A stretch of DNA of 64,000 nt from Pseudomonadota bacterium (GTDB lineage: Bacteria > Pseudomonadota > Alphaproteobacteria > Rhizobiales > Pleomorphomonadaceae), in the NCBI GenBank assembly GCA_023436885.1, contig JAEZHI010000038.1:124001-188000 (forward strand). The letters are read 5' to 3'. Below are positions 36,595 to 45,773 of the stretch, piece after piece (positions within the stretch are counted from its first letter, which is position 1; each line of letters opens with the position of its first letter). The position numbers and the translations under genes were made by a program. The notes below the pieces were generated by a model. The model was given only the letters and a program-made list of their open reading frames with translations, was not told the DNA's origin and searched no databases.

Positions 36595-37230
36595 ATGTCT
36601 CCTTATCTGGGCGAACTCGCCAGCGTCATGGCCGTCTTCTCCTTTGCTATCGTGGCGCCGGGTGCCGATACGGCCATGGTCATGCGGCAAAGCCTCGTTC
36701 ACGGACGCAGGGCCGGCATTCTCACGGCATTCGGCGTCGGCACCTCACTGCTGTTTCACCTGACTTATACCATCCTCGGCCTAGGGCTCATCGTCTCCCA
36801 GTCCTTGCTGCTGTTCTCGGTGATCAAGTGGGCTGGTGCCGCTTATTTGACCTACATGGGTATCATGGCACTGCGTGCGCCGGCACCGACCTTGCCCGAC
36901 GCCGATAGCGGTGTTGCCAAGGCGCCGATGAGTGATCGCCGTGCCTTTGGGCTCGGCTTCGTGACCAATGCTCTCAACCCGAAGCCGATCCTGTTTTTCC
37001 TGTCTCTGTTTTCGGTACTGGTCAGTCACGAGACTCCGGCCCTGGTCAAGGGATCCTACGGTCTGGTCATGGCTAGCTGCCTCATTCTCTGGTTTTCGGC
37101 AGTGTCTTGCTTCCTGACCATGCCCAAGGTGAGAAACGCTTTTTCGCGCGTCGGTGTGTGGATCAACCGTGTGACCGGCGCGGTCTTCATTGCCTTTGGC
37201 GTCCGCCTTGCCCTGTCGCGGGCCGAATGA
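36595..37230 (+). CDS. LysE/RhtB family exporter
   Basis: Inner-membrane exporter of amino acids or related small molecules; substrate unknown. The ATG at 36595 has an AAAGGAAG ribosome site and gives 211 residues with about six membrane helices. The family N-terminal segment (APGADTAMVMRQSLVHGRRA) and the GFVTNALNPKPILFFLSLF motif are clear. It sits between odhB and lpd, co-directional with both. A functional link to the dehydrogenase complex is not evident. Confidence 0.85.
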   Translation: MSPYLGELASVMAVFSFAIVAPGADTAMVMRQSLVHGRRAGILTAFGVGTSLLFHLTYTILGLGLIVSQSLLLFSVIKWAGAAYLTYMGIMALRAPAPTLPDADSGVAKAPMSDRRAFGLGFVTNALNPKPILFFLSLFSVLVSHETPALVKGSYGLVMASCLILWFSAVSCFLTMPKVRNAFSRVGVWINRVTGAVFIAFGVRLALSRAE

Positions 37231-37281
37231 TCCGAACTTTATAGACGAAGCAAGCCGCCGCACCCTCAAAGGAGCGCTTTC

Positions 37282-38670
37282 ATGTCCTTCGATCTCGTTG
37301 TTATCGGTACTGGTCCCGGCGGCTATGTCGCGGCCATCCGCGCCGCTCAGCTCGGCATGAACGTTGCCGTCGTTGAAAAGAGGGCCAGCCATGGCGGTAC
37401 CTGCCTCAACATCGGTTGCATTCCCTCAAAGGCGCTTCTGCATGCCTCCGAGATGTTCCATGAGGCAGGGCATGTTTTCGCCAAGCTTGGCGTCAAGGTC
37501 AGTGCACCGGAGCTCGATCTCGCGGGAATGATGGGCCACAAGGACGCCACCGTTCGCAGCAATGTTCAGGGCATCGATTTTCTCTTCAAGAAGAACAAGA
37601 TCACGGTACATCGCGGCACGGGGCGTATCGTTGGTGCTGGAAAGGTCGAAGTGACCGCCGAAGGCGGTGAAAAGTCGGTTGTCGAGGCGCGCAACATTCT
37701 GATCGCCACCGGTTCCGATGTTGCGAGCCTGCCCGGGATCACCATTGATGAAAAGACCGTTGTTTCCTCGACGGGTGCGCTGTCGCTGGAAAAGGTGCCG
37801 GAGCATCTCGTGGTGATCGGCGCCGGTGTCATCGGCCTTGAGCTTGGCTCGGTGTGGCAGCGGTTGGGCGCCCGCGTCACGGTCGTCGAATACCTCGACC
37901 GCATTTTGCCGGGAATCGACGGTGAAGTGGCCAAGACCTTCCAGAGACTTCTTGAGCGTCAGGGCTTCACCTTCAAGGTCGGCCGCAAGGTGACGGGCGT
38001 CGATGGCGGCACTGTCAGCTTCGAGCCGGCTACCGGTGGTGACGCTGAAACGGTAACGGCCGATGTGGTCCTCGTGGCGGTTGGCCGCAAGCCCTACACC
38101 GATGGTCTTGGCCTTGCCGAGATCGGCGTGAAGCTCGACGGCAAGGGACGTGTCGAGATCGACGGACACTATGCGACGAACGTACCGGGCATCTACGCCA
38201 TCGGTGATGTGGTTGCCGGCCCCATGCTGGCGCATAAGGCCGAGGATGAAGGCATCGCTGTTGCCGAGCTTCTGGCCGGCAAGGCAGGGCACGTCAATTA
38301 CGACGTCATTCCCGGCGTGGTCTATACCTCGCCTGAAGTTGCCTCGATCGGCCGTACTGAGGAAGATCTCAAGGCCGCAGGCGTGCCTTACAAGGTTGGC
38401 AAGTTCAACTTCATCGCCAATGGTCGCGCCAAGTCCATCTTGAAGACCGATGGCTTCGTGAAGATTCTGGCGCACGCCGATACCGATCGGGTGCTGGGCG
38501 TCCACATCATTGGGCCGGGCGCGGGCGAGGCGATCGCCGAAGCAGCCGTTCTGATGGAGTTCTCCGGCTCGGCCGAAGATCTCGCGCGCACCTGCCATGC
38601 CCATCCGACGCTGTCCGAGGCCATGAAAGAAGCAGCGCTTGCCGTCGACAAGCGGGCGATCCACGCCTGA
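37282..38670 (+). CDS. lpdA: Dihydrolipoyl dehydrogenase (E3)
   Basis: FAD-dependent enzyme that reoxidises lipoamide for the 2-oxoglutarate dehydrogenase complex. The 462-residue protein has the FAD Rossmann motif VIGTGPGGYVAAIRAAQLG, the redox disulfide in GGTCLNIGCIPSKALLH (about residues 40-45), the NAD motif VIGAGVIGLELGSVW, and the C-terminal HAHPTLSEAMKEAAL with the catalytic His-Glu pair. It closes the TCA block and converges on the EamA gene. Confidence 0.96.
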   Translation: MSFDLVVIGTGPGGYVAAIRAAQLGMNVAVVEKRASHGGTCLNIGCIPSKALLHASEMFHEAGHVFAKLGVKVSAPELDLAGMMGHKDATVRSNVQGIDFLFKKNKITVHRGTGRIVGAGKVEVTAEGGEKSVVEARNILIATGSDVASLPGITIDEKTVVSSTGALSLEKVPEHLVVIGAGVIGLELGSVWQRLGARVTVVEYLDRILPGIDGEVAKTFQRLLERQGFTFKVGRKVTGVDGGTVSFEPATGGDAETVTADVVLVAVGRKPYTDGLGLAEIGVKLDGKGRVEIDGHYATNVPGIYAIGDVVAGPMLAHKAEDEGIAVAELLAGKAGHVNYDVIPGVVYTSPEVASIGRTEEDLKAAGVPYKVGKFNFIANGRAKSILKTDGFVKILAHADTDRVLGVHIIGPGAGEAIAEAAVLMEFSGSAEDLARTCHAHPTLSEAMKEAALAVDKRAIHA

Positions 38671-38676
38671 ATTAAG

Positions 38677-39591
38677 CTATCGGCGTCGGTCAGCGATCGT
38701 GAACAGACCGACGCCGCCAACCACCAGCGCCGTGCCGAGAAGGTCAACACCACGGACTGGCTCGCCGAGGATCAGCACGGCGAGAAATAACGTGACCACC
38801 GGTGACAGAGTCCCGATGGTCGAATTCGCCGCCGCCGATATGCGCGACAGTGCGGCGCTCATCAGAAAGCTCGGAAGCACCGTGGCCCCGATCGCAAGCG
38901 TTACGGCAAGTCCAAACGCCCGCCCCGATACGACCAGCGCCGAGAGCGGGTGCGTCACCAGAAACTGAAGAAGCACGACCACCGCTGCACCTGTCATGGC
39001 GACGGAGGTGAAAAGCGGCGCGCCGAGGATGGCGATGCTGCCCCCGGCAAGCAGCTGGTAGAGAGCGAAGGTAACCGCCGCCCCAAGCACCCAAAGTGCA
39101 CCGACGACGATATCGCTGCCATCCGTCTCAAAATCAGCAAGAAAAACAAGTGCGAGGCCGAGATAGGCAATGCCGAAAGCCAAGAGCGATTTCCAGCGGA
39201 GCGGCATGCGGAACAGCAGGGCACCGAGCAGCAGAACGAATAGTGGGTAAGTGAAAAGGATAAGCCGTTCGAACTGCGGCGTCAGGGTTTCGAGGCCCTT
39301 GAAGTCGGCATAGGACGAAAACCAGTAGCCGATCATCCCGATCAATAGCGCCTTGGCGTACGCGGGCACCGGAATCGCTCTCTGACGATCTCGGCCGTAG
39401 GCGATGAAGCCAATCACCACGTAGATCGGGACGGAAAGCCCCATTCTAAGCGCGAGCAATGTCAACGTGTCGACGCCCTCGGCGAAGGCAAGCTTGATGA
39501 TGATTCCCTTGGCGGCGAACAGTACGGCGCCAAGCGCGGCGAAGCCGTAGCCGATCCACGGTGTGCCTGCTGCAGGGGAGGAGGCGTTCAA
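38677..39591 (-). CDS. EamA/DMT superfamily transporter
   Basis: Predicted inner-membrane permease of the drug/metabolite transporter superfamily, with two EamA repeats and about ten hydrophobic helices; substrate unknown. The start is read as a TTG at 39591, because GAGG lies about eight bases before it and helix 1 begins soon after. A GTG at 39654 would add 21 polar residues with no ribosome site. With the TTG start it is 304 residues. It converges with lpdA. Confidence 0.82.
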   Translation of the reverse strand: MNASSPAAGTPWIGYGFAALGAVLFAAKGIIIKLAFAEGVDTLTLLALRMGLSVPIYVVIGFIAYGRDRQRAIPVPAYAKALLIGMIGYWFSSYADFKGLETLTPQFERLILFTYPLFVLLLGALLFRMPLRWKSLLAFGIAYLGLALVFLADFETDGSDIVVGALWVLGAAVTFALYQLLAGGSIAILGAPLFTSVAMTGAAVVVLLQFLVTHPLSALVVSGRAFGLAVTLAIGATVLPSFLMSAALSRISAAANSTIGTLSPVVTLFLAVLILGEPVRGVDLLGTALVVGGVGLFTIADRRR

Positions 39592-39687
39592 GATGCTGAC
39601 CTCAAGGCTCCGGAAATCGGATGAGGCGACGAGGCTTAAGCCAGGAGTCGCCACAAGGAAAGCCGACTGGAGGCGAATCCGTGTATT

Positions 39688-40632
39688 TCAGGCGCGCGGA
39701 TGAGCACCTTTCCAGGCTGCCACCAATCGTTCGGCGTCGACCGACGTATAGACCTGGGTCGTCGAAAGGTTCGCGTGGCCGAGCAATTCCTGGATGGTAC
39801 GGAGGTCGCCACCCGAGCCAAGAAGATGCGTCGCGAAGGAGTGCCGCAAAGCGTGTGGCGTCGCCGTTTCCGGCAGGCCGAGAGCGCCGCGCAGCCGTTG
39901 AAGGGCAAGCTGGACGATGCGGGGTGACAAAGGCCCCCCCTTTGCGCCACGAAACAGCGGTTCTTCAGGGGCAAGACGGAATGGCGTGAGGCGAACATAG
40001 GCCGCAACGGCACGCCCGACGGCCGGCAACACGGGGACAAGGCGCGTCTTGCCGCCTTTTCCGGTGACGCGCAACGCCCCGCCAGTCTCCGGCGGAGCTT
40101 CGGCGGCAGTCAGTGAAAGGGCTTCCGAGATACGCAAGCCGGCTCCATAGAGGAGGGCCAGCACCGCGCTGTCCCGCGCGGCAATCCATGGTTCCTCGGC
40201 AAGGGCACCGGCGTCGGAGACCACGGAAAGGGCGTCTGCCACGCCGAGCGGTCGCGGCAGGCGCCGCGGCGCCTTGGGAGCTCCAACGGCAGCGACGGCG
40301 GCACTAGTCGTCTCCCCTCGTTTCTCAAGGAAGCGGATGAGAGAGCGAATACCGGAAAGGCTGCGCGCAAGGCTTGGCGCAGCGAGGCCGTCCCGGCGCC
40401 GGCGAGCCAGAAAGGCACGATAATCCGCCGGTGAAAGCCGGCTGATGTCGCCGATGGTGGGCGGCGCACCCATATGTCCTGTCAGGAAGCGAACGAAGTC
40501 TTCGACATCGCGACCGTAGGCCTCGGTGGTTTTCGGGCTCAAGCGTCTCAGATCTGCGAGCCAGCGAAGCCATTCTTCGACCGCCGCCGCAAGATCGGGA
40601 GCCATGATGATGAGGGGAGCTGTTTCGGTCAT
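39688..40632 (-). CDS. xerC: Tyrosine recombinase XerC-like
   Basis: Site-specific recombinase that resolves chromosome dimers at dif with a partner. The 314-residue protein has an N-terminal SAM-like DNA-binding domain (about 20-110). The catalytic domain shows LLYGAGLRISEAL (Arg), HALRHSFATHLLGSGGD (His, Arg), LLGHANLSTTQVYT (His) and the nucleophile Tyr in QVYTSVD. The ATG at 40632 follows an AAGG. No integrase-style neighbours or att repeats are visible, so a housekeeping Xer is more likely than a phage integrase. XerC versus XerD is judged on general similarity. Confidence 0.85.
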   Translation of the reverse strand: MTETAPLIIMAPDLAAAVEEWLRWLADLRRLSPKTTEAYGRDVEDFVRFLTGHMGAPPTIGDISRLSPADYRAFLARRRRDGLAAPSLARSLSGIRSLIRFLEKRGETTSAAVAAVGAPKAPRRLPRPLGVADALSVVSDAGALAEEPWIAARDSAVLALLYGAGLRISEALSLTAAEAPPETGGALRVTGKGGKTRLVPVLPAVGRAVAAYVRLTPFRLAPEEPLFRGAKGGPLSPRIVQLALQRLRGALGLPETATPHALRHSFATHLLGSGGDLRTIQELLGHANLSTTQVYTSVDAERLVAAWKGAHPRA

Positions 40633-40790
40633 TGGCCTTGCGCTTTCCAATAGAACTGTCGGCCGAAAAGCTGAATGTTCGATGAACGTCAGGCTCAGGG
40701 TCGGTTCAACGGAGAAGGTGTAGACATACGTTCAAGATGGTTCGTCGGCCGGAAAACCGATGGGCCTCGGGCTCCAAGGAGGGCCATGCC

Positions 40791-41153
40791 ATGCTTCACA
40801 GGCGTCTCGTTACCACTCTTGCCGCATCTTTCGCGGTGGCTTTGATTGCGGCTGCCGGGCTTGCCGGAAGCGCATCCAGCGCGGCAGCTGACGGCTTCTA
40901 CTTTGGCTACAATGACGGCCCTCGAATGCCACCGCCGCCGCCGCGTTGGGGATGGGGCCCGCCGCCACGCCCGGCTTGGGGCGCTCCTGGTTGGGGAGCC
41001 CCGGGTTGGGGCCCGCCGCGGGGGGATTGGGGTCCGCCGCCGATGTGCCGCCCTCGCTGGGTGCAACGGCCCATCGTTGATCCCTGGGGACGCGTTGTCC
41101 GCTACCAACAGTACCAGGTGATGGACTGCGGTCCGCGCCATCATCGCTGGTAA
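40791..41153 (+). CDS. Small secreted Trp/Gly/Pro-rich protein, function unknown
   Basis: A 120-residue protein with a textbook AAGGAGG ribosome site. An N-terminal signal peptide (LVTTLAASFAVALIAAAGLA) probably ends at the Ala-rich stretch near residue 33. The mature part has a low-complexity segment (about residues 45-85) built from WG/PP/APGWG units, then a compact tail with two cysteines (MCRPRW and MDCGPRHH), suggesting one disulfide. No family was recognised. Gene neighbours give no clue. Confidence 0.75.
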   Translation: MLHRRLVTTLAASFAVALIAAAGLAGSASSAAADGFYFGYNDGPRMPPPPPRWGWGPPPRPAWGAPGWGAPGWGPPRGDWGPPPMCRPRWVQRPIVDPWGRVVRYQQYQVMDCGPRHHRW

Positions 41154-41250
41154 TCGCATAAGGAAGCAGTAATCACGCTTCTGTGAGACTGTGGTCAAGC
41201 ATATCGAACGCGTCCGATGGAGAACGGAACTCATCGGGCGCGTCGGAGCT

Positions 41251-42738
41251 TCAGGGCGTAACGACGGCCGCGTCACCATCGGCTATGACGTCGATCACTT
41301 CGTATCCGGCGCCCCGATTGTACGTGTGAAGACCGGAAAGCGGCGCAGCTGGTCTCAGCGCCATCAATTTTGTCTCTGCGTAACCGCCGGCATCGAGCCG
41401 GTCGACACGGGCAAAGCCCAATCCGGCGCCATACCCACCGACGCTATCCTGGAAGGGGCGGATTATATTCGCGCCGAGCGAGAACATTCGCCCAGCCGGT
41501 CTTGCCGAAGATACGTCCACCTTGGCAGGACCTGCAAACAGTGGTGTCCAACGACCGGTCAGATCGTCGGCGGTGAAGATCGTAAGCCCATCCCAACTCG
41601 ATCCCCATTGTGGACGCACGGTCCCAAACAGATACCGGCGGCCCTCCATGCGAAAAAGCGTGGCATCGCCAAGATCAATGTCGTCGATCAGGACTGCGAT
41701 CCGCTCCCACCGGGATGGAAATTCTATGGACCGCCAAAGCTCGACCTGGCGGCGCCCTGAGGTCTCCGGAATCATGTAGAGTATGCCGTCTTCCTCGAAG
41801 ACGAAGGGATAGGAGAGATGACAATCTGTCTCGATGACCGGCCTGGGCGTGCCGATCGGACCGTCAGGCCCCATCTCGACAGCGGAAATCAGCCCCTTTT
41901 GGGTGGCAAAGGGGAATTCTTCCATGAATACGAATGTTTGGTCATTTTGCCGGATGACGAAGGGGTCTGCGTAGAAGCGTCCTCCGTCATCGGGTAGGCG
42001 TCGCCAAGGGGTGCCGGCAATAGCTGGCAGCGCATCCTCACGGGTCATATCGTGTCGCCAGGCCACGGCCCAATTGGGTGGGGTTCGCACTAAGCGTTCA
42101 AGGCGGGTGGCGAGGGAGCGTGCGAAGGCGGCCGCGGCGAAAAGAGCCGGCTGCCCAGGGCGGTTCGGTGACGGTTCGGCTTCGACGCGAGGCAACGTCA
42201 GGTCGGCAAGCGTGGCGCCGGCTGCCAAACGGCTGGCTGCCAGCGTCAGCATCTCGATTGCCCGACCCGCCGCAGTGGTCATTCCTGACCCCAGCTGCCG
42301 CCGGTCCTCGACGGCCACGTGCCAGCGGCCGGCCAGACGATGTTTGCCGTTCACAACCGCGATCAGGTCGACGAATGGCTCCTCGCCGGCCATGATCGCA
42401 TTCGCCGCACCTGCGATGACACTCAGCCCCCCGACGGTGATCGTCAGCCGGTCACCGGTTGTCTCCGTCGACGCGGCAAGGTCAATGACGAGATCGGGGT
42501 GACCGCTTGCTGCCGGCAGGTCCAGTAGGGCTGGAGCTAGACGATCGAGAGGCTCGCTACGCGGTTTCCGGAAGGCAAGCGCTTCGAAGGCTAGGCATAG
42601 ATCGAGAAGACTGGCCCGCGGAGGGCCTGCCACCATATCGATGGCGCCACGGGCGCCGGTGGCTGTCAAAACATCGAATATCGCTTTGGCTTGCCAGCGC
42701 CTCAGGTCAGTTGAATCGATCAGAAATGAGACGTGCAT
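41251..42738 (-). CDS. GINT1-like beta-propeller protein, possible sugar transferase partner
   Basis: A 495-residue protein. Residues about 255-480 carry the five-bladed-propeller-like region of glucosamine inositolphosphorylceramide transferase-type proteins (FYADPFVIRQNDQTFVFMEE, CHLSYPFVFEEDGILYMIPE, GDATLFRMEGRRYLFGT). The N-terminal half resembles the formyltransferase-like part that precedes this domain in bacterial homologues. Such proteins occur in surface polysaccharide or glycolipid loci; the substrate here is unknown. The ATG at 42738 follows a strong GGGGGAGGG and lies inside the end of the LacI gene (32-base overlap). Confidence 0.65.
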   Translation of the reverse strand: MHVSFLIDSTDLRRWQAKAIFDVLTATGARGAIDMVAGPPRASLLDLCLAFEALAFRKPRSEPLDRLAPALLDLPAASGHPDLVIDLAASTETTGDRLTITVGGLSVIAGAANAIMAGEEPFVDLIAVVNGKHRLAGRWHVAVEDRRQLGSGMTTAAGRAIEMLTLAASRLAAGATLADLTLPRVEAEPSPNRPGQPALFAAAAFARSLATRLERLVRTPPNWAVAWRHDMTREDALPAIAGTPWRRLPDDGGRFYADPFVIRQNDQTFVFMEEFPFATQKGLISAVEMGPDGPIGTPRPVIETDCHLSYPFVFEEDGILYMIPETSGRRQVELWRSIEFPSRWERIAVLIDDIDLGDATLFRMEGRRYLFGTVRPQWGSSWDGLTIFTADDLTGRWTPLFAGPAKVDVSSARPAGRMFSLGANIIRPFQDSVGGYGAGLGFARVDRLDAGGYAETKLMALRPAAPLSGLHTYNRGAGYEVIDVIADGDAAVVTP

Positions 42739-43843
42739 GCGGCCCTCCCCCGCCGATGCTGCCATAACGATATCGTCTGCTACGCAGCCGCGACGCGCTG
42801 CCGCGCTCCTTCGATGCTGGCCTGCCGGGCGGTGGTCCGACAGTGCTTCCAGCAATGAGTTCGGCGCCGTACTCGACCAGAATACAAGGGCTGACCGGTC
42901 TCGGAACCATTAGGCGCGATTCAATGATGGCGAGTGCCGACCTTGCGAGATGGTCGTAGCCCACACTTACCGTTGAAAGCTCGGCGGGTTGGGCGTCCCT
43001 AACACCATCGCAGCCGATGACCGAGATGTCGGCGGGTACCTTCAATCCGGCCGCGGCCAGCGCTCTCAAGGCACCTTCCGCAAGCGGATCCGAAAGGCAG
43101 AAGATGGCAGTTGCGCCATCAAGGGCTGCGGGTTCGGTGAGGCGCGCCGCAACGGCAGCCTCTCCTGCCTCGACGCTATCTTCACTCGCTACCAGCGGCT
43201 CGACACTCGTAAGCCCCAAAGTAGTTAGGGTGTCGACAAAGCCGGCCCGACGCGTTGCCAGATGGTTGGAGTTTATCGTGTCGAGCAGCAGAATTTGCTG
43301 GTGACCCATTGTCGCAAGATGTCGTAGCGCTAAGCTCGCTGCAAAGGCGTTCGCGGGCATCACGGCGTCTGCTCGGCGAAGTATTTCCTCGCCGTTCATT
43401 ACTACCAGGGAAAGGCCGGTCTTCACCAGCTCGCTGAGGTCGACCTTGCCGCCGGTGCCCAAAACCACTACGCCGCCGGCCTTCTCGGTCCGCGCCAGCT
43501 CTTCAATTTTTTGAACGTCAAATCCGTTGGCGTCGTAAGCCAATGTGGAAATTTTCAGGGATCGACGCTCGCACTCCTTTTTGAAACCTTGATAGAGCGC
43601 CCGATTGCGAAAGGCAGCCTCGCCCGAAGTGGCAAAGCCACGGTCGAAGGCGACGGCGATGCGCTCGACCGTGGCAATGGTCGCTTTCGCGCGCCTTTGG
43701 TCGAGATAACCAAGCTCTCGGGCGACGGCGAGTACGCGATCCCGCACCTCGCGGCTGATTGAGGCCGTTCCATTGAGGACATGCGACACGGTGCTGACAG
43801 CAACGCCCGCCTCCCTTGCAATATCGCGAACCCCGACTTTCAT
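42707..43843 (-). CDS. LacI family transcriptional regulator
   Basis: A 378-residue regulator. The N-terminal helix-turn-helix is clear (VRDIAREAGVAVSTVSHVL, residues 4-22), followed by the LacI hinge and a periplasmic-binding-type effector domain (about 60-335). About 40 C-terminal residues are Arg/Ser/Gly-rich (ERGSASRLRSRRYRYGSIGG), an unusual tail that runs over the start of the downstream gene. The GGAAAGAG ribosome site supports the ATG at 43843. The overlap suggests it regulates, or is co-expressed with, the GINT1-like gene; the effector is unknown. Confidence 0.85.
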   Translation of the reverse strand: MKVGVRDIAREAGVAVSTVSHVLNGTASISREVRDRVLAVARELGYLDQRRAKATIATVERIAVAFDRGFATSGEAAFRNRALYQGFKKECERRSLKISTLAYDANGFDVQKIEELARTEKAGGVVVLGTGGKVDLSELVKTGLSLVVMNGEEILRRADAVMPANAFAASLALRHLATMGHQQILLLDTINSNHLATRRAGFVDTLTTLGLTSVEPLVASEDSVEAGEAAVAARLTEPAALDGATAIFCLSDPLAEGALRALAAAGLKVPADISVIGCDGVRDAQPAELSTVSVGYDHLARSALAIIESRLMVPRPVSPCILVEYGAELIAGSTVGPPPGRPASKERGSASRLRSRRYRYGSIGGGGPHARLISDRFN

Positions 43844-44022
43844 CGCACTCTTTCCACGCGGCGCGTATGGCATCGGCCACGCTCGGATTCAAAAACAATG
43901 CCGCCAAAGGCCGGCAAAGACCTTTGCGACTGACTTTGTAGCTTTCGTTTCTGACTGTTCTTCATCAACCGATTTGGCTGGCAGATGCAAGACCAGCGGC
44001 GGCTGATGGCAGCAATTTCAGC

Positions 44023-44034
44023 AAACGGCCGTTT
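44023..44034. promoter_or_regulatory. Palindrome AAACGGCCGTTT upstream of the LacI gene
   Basis: A perfect 12-base palindrome with a central CG-rich core, 180 bases upstream of the LacI start and just past the stop of the ATC-hydrolase-like gene. The A/T arms and CG centre resemble LacI-family operators in general shape, so autoregulation is possible. It is a single short site, so chance is not excluded. Confidence 0.4.
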
Positions 44035-44090
44035 TCCAGGTAAACGCCTTGATGCAAATCACTCGGCATCACCTTATCGGCAAAGAGGCG

Positions 44091-44561
44091 TTAATCTTTC
44101 GCCCCGTTTAAGCTGTAGCGAAAATCGCAGCGATGCCCACCATTCATGATCGTTTCGGTGCGTTCGAGCCGCATCGATGGGTTAAAGCCTTCACAGAAGG
44201 CAGCGTCACGATTGCAGGAAAGCAGCGCGCCGATTTCGGCGAGGCCCATCTCCTTGTAAGTCTCCGCATAGCGGCAACGCGTGACATCATACGAAAATCG
44301 ATCTGGGCCTGCCTCCTTTACTTCAATGGTCAGGGCATCTTCAGCAGTCCATGCCGGCAAGATGGCTTCGAAGTCAGCGAAATCCGGCATATGGCCCAGT
44401 TCGGCGCGGCATTTCTCACCGTGCGCGATTGCTGCCTTCCGTACGGCTGCGTCGATGACCTGGCGAGCGGGCTTTTCCCCGAAACGGGCCACGAGCTCGC
44501 GATAGAGATGGCCGACGATTTCAGCTTCGATCCGTCGGCGTTCGATGATTGGCATCGGCAT
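44091..44561 (-). CDS. L-2-amino-thiazoline-4-carboxylic acid hydrolase family protein
   Basis: A 156-residue protein of the ATC hydrolase family, named after the Pseudomonas enzyme that opens the ATC ring on the way to L-cysteine. The diagnostic C-terminal half is well conserved: CRYAETYKEMGLAEIGALLS, then CNRDAAFCEGFNP and GGHRCDFRY, with conserved Cys residues. The ATG at 44561 follows GGAG; a second ATG two codons later is possible. Many family members have no tested substrate, so the reaction here is uncertain. Confidence 0.8.
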   Translation of the reverse strand: MPMPIIERRRIEAEIVGHLYRELVARFGEKPARQVIDAAVRKAAIAHGEKCRAELGHMPDFADFEAILPAWTAEDALTIEVKEAGPDRFSYDVTRCRYAETYKEMGLAEIGALLSCNRDAAFCEGFNPSMRLERTETIMNGGHRCDFRYSLNGAKD

Positions 44562-44695
44562 AGGTGTATCTCCTGCTGGTCGCGACGCTAACCCGATCAC
44601 AGGCCGCCGAAAAGCTGCTTTTCGCATTTTTCGCAACACTTGTGCTGCTGTCTGCGCACCGGCAAAACGGCTTTGGTCCTCGGGAAGGCTGTGCT

Positions 44696-45682
44696 ATGAG
44701 AGCCACGACGAAGGATCGGCGCCGCCCCTTAAGCTTGGCTGCGGCGGGTCCCAAGCCGGAAACGGCAAGACCGGCCGGCATTCAGAAAGCAAAGGTCGAA
44801 ATTCCCTTGAACTGGATCAACAACGTCGTCCGCCCGAAAATCCGCTCCCTCTGGTCCGCCAAGCGCGATGTGCCGGAGAATCTCTGGGTAAAGTGCCCAG
44901 AGACCGGCGAAATGGTTTTCCATCGCGACCTCGAAGCCAACCAGTGGGTGATCCCCAACTCAGGCTATCATATGCGCATGCCGCCGAAGGAGCGCTTCGT
45001 GCAGCTCTTCGATGGCAGCGATTACGAGGCCATTGCCACGCCGGCCGTTGCGCAGGATCCTCTCAAGTTTCGTGACGAGAAGCGTTACGTGGATCGTCTT
45101 CGCGATTCCCGGACCAAGACTGGCAACGAAGACGCCGTGCTGGTTGGTGCCGGCCGTGTTGAAGGTAATGCGGTTGTCGCTGCCGTGCAGGACTTCGATT
45201 TCATGGGCGGCTCACTCGGCACCGCTGCTGGCGAGGCGATCATCCGCGGCGTCGAAGAGGCGGTGACCCGTTCGGCAGCCTTCGTCATGTTCACGGCCTC
45301 CGGTGGTGCTCGCATGCAGGAAGGCATCCTGTCGCTAATGCAGATGCCCCGTACGACGGTCGCCGTTGAAATGCTGCGCGAGGCAGGACTCCCCTATATC
45401 GTCGTGCTGACCAATCCGACGCTTGGTGGGGTGACCGCCTCCTACGCCATGCTTGGTGATGTCCATATAGCCGAGCCGGGCGCATTGATCGGCTTTGCAG
45501 GTCCGCGCGTCATCGAGCAGACTATTCGTGAGAAGCTGCCGGAGGGCTTCCAGCGCTCCGAGTATCTCCATGAGCACGGCATGGTCGATCTGGTGGTGCA
45601 CCGCCATGAGATGCGCGCCACCATCGGTCGACTTGTTCGCTTGTTGACCCATGCCAAGGGCACCGCGCTTATTCCGGCCTGA
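44696..45682 (+). CDS. accD: Acetyl-CoA carboxylase carboxyltransferase beta subunit AccD
   Basis: With AccA it transfers carboxyl from biotin to acetyl-CoA, starting fatty acid synthesis. The ATG at 44696 has a GGAAGG and gives 328 residues, including a basic extension of about 30 before the usual start. The crotonase-like core is clear (FDFMGGSLGTAAGEAI, SGGARMQEGILSLMQM, GGVTASYAMLGD). The N-terminal zinc ribbon has only one of its four cysteines (Cys67); positions normally Cys are Thr, Pro and Ser here. folC follows after 91 bases. Confidence 0.95.
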   Translation: MRATTKDRRRPLSLAAAGPKPETARPAGIQKAKVEIPLNWINNVVRPKIRSLWSAKRDVPENLWVKCPETGEMVFHRDLEANQWVIPNSGYHMRMPPKERFVQLFDGSDYEAIATPAVAQDPLKFRDEKRYVDRLRDSRTKTGNEDAVLVGAGRVEGNAVVAAVQDFDFMGGSLGTAAGEAIIRGVEEAVTRSAAFVMFTASGGARMQEGILSLMQMPRTTVAVEMLREAGLPYIVVLTNPTLGGVTASYAMLGDVHIAEPGALIGFAGPRVIEQTIREKLPEGFQRSEYLHEHGMVDLVVHRHEMRATIGRLVRLLTHAKGTALIPA

Positions 45683-45773
45683 CCGAACTGCGGCTCTGTT
45701 TTTGCGATTGTCCGCGCCGCCGTTACGGCGGCGCGTTCCTTTCTGGTGACCTTATTCGCAATCGGATTTTGCC

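Noticed and set aside
39688..40632. Phage or island integrase
   Set aside because: The recombinase looks like XerC, there is no adjacent tRNA or direct repeat, and the flanking genes are ordinary chromosomal ones.
41191..41760. Plus-strand frame of 189 codons
   Set aside because: It is antisense to the propeller protein gene and has no recognisable features.
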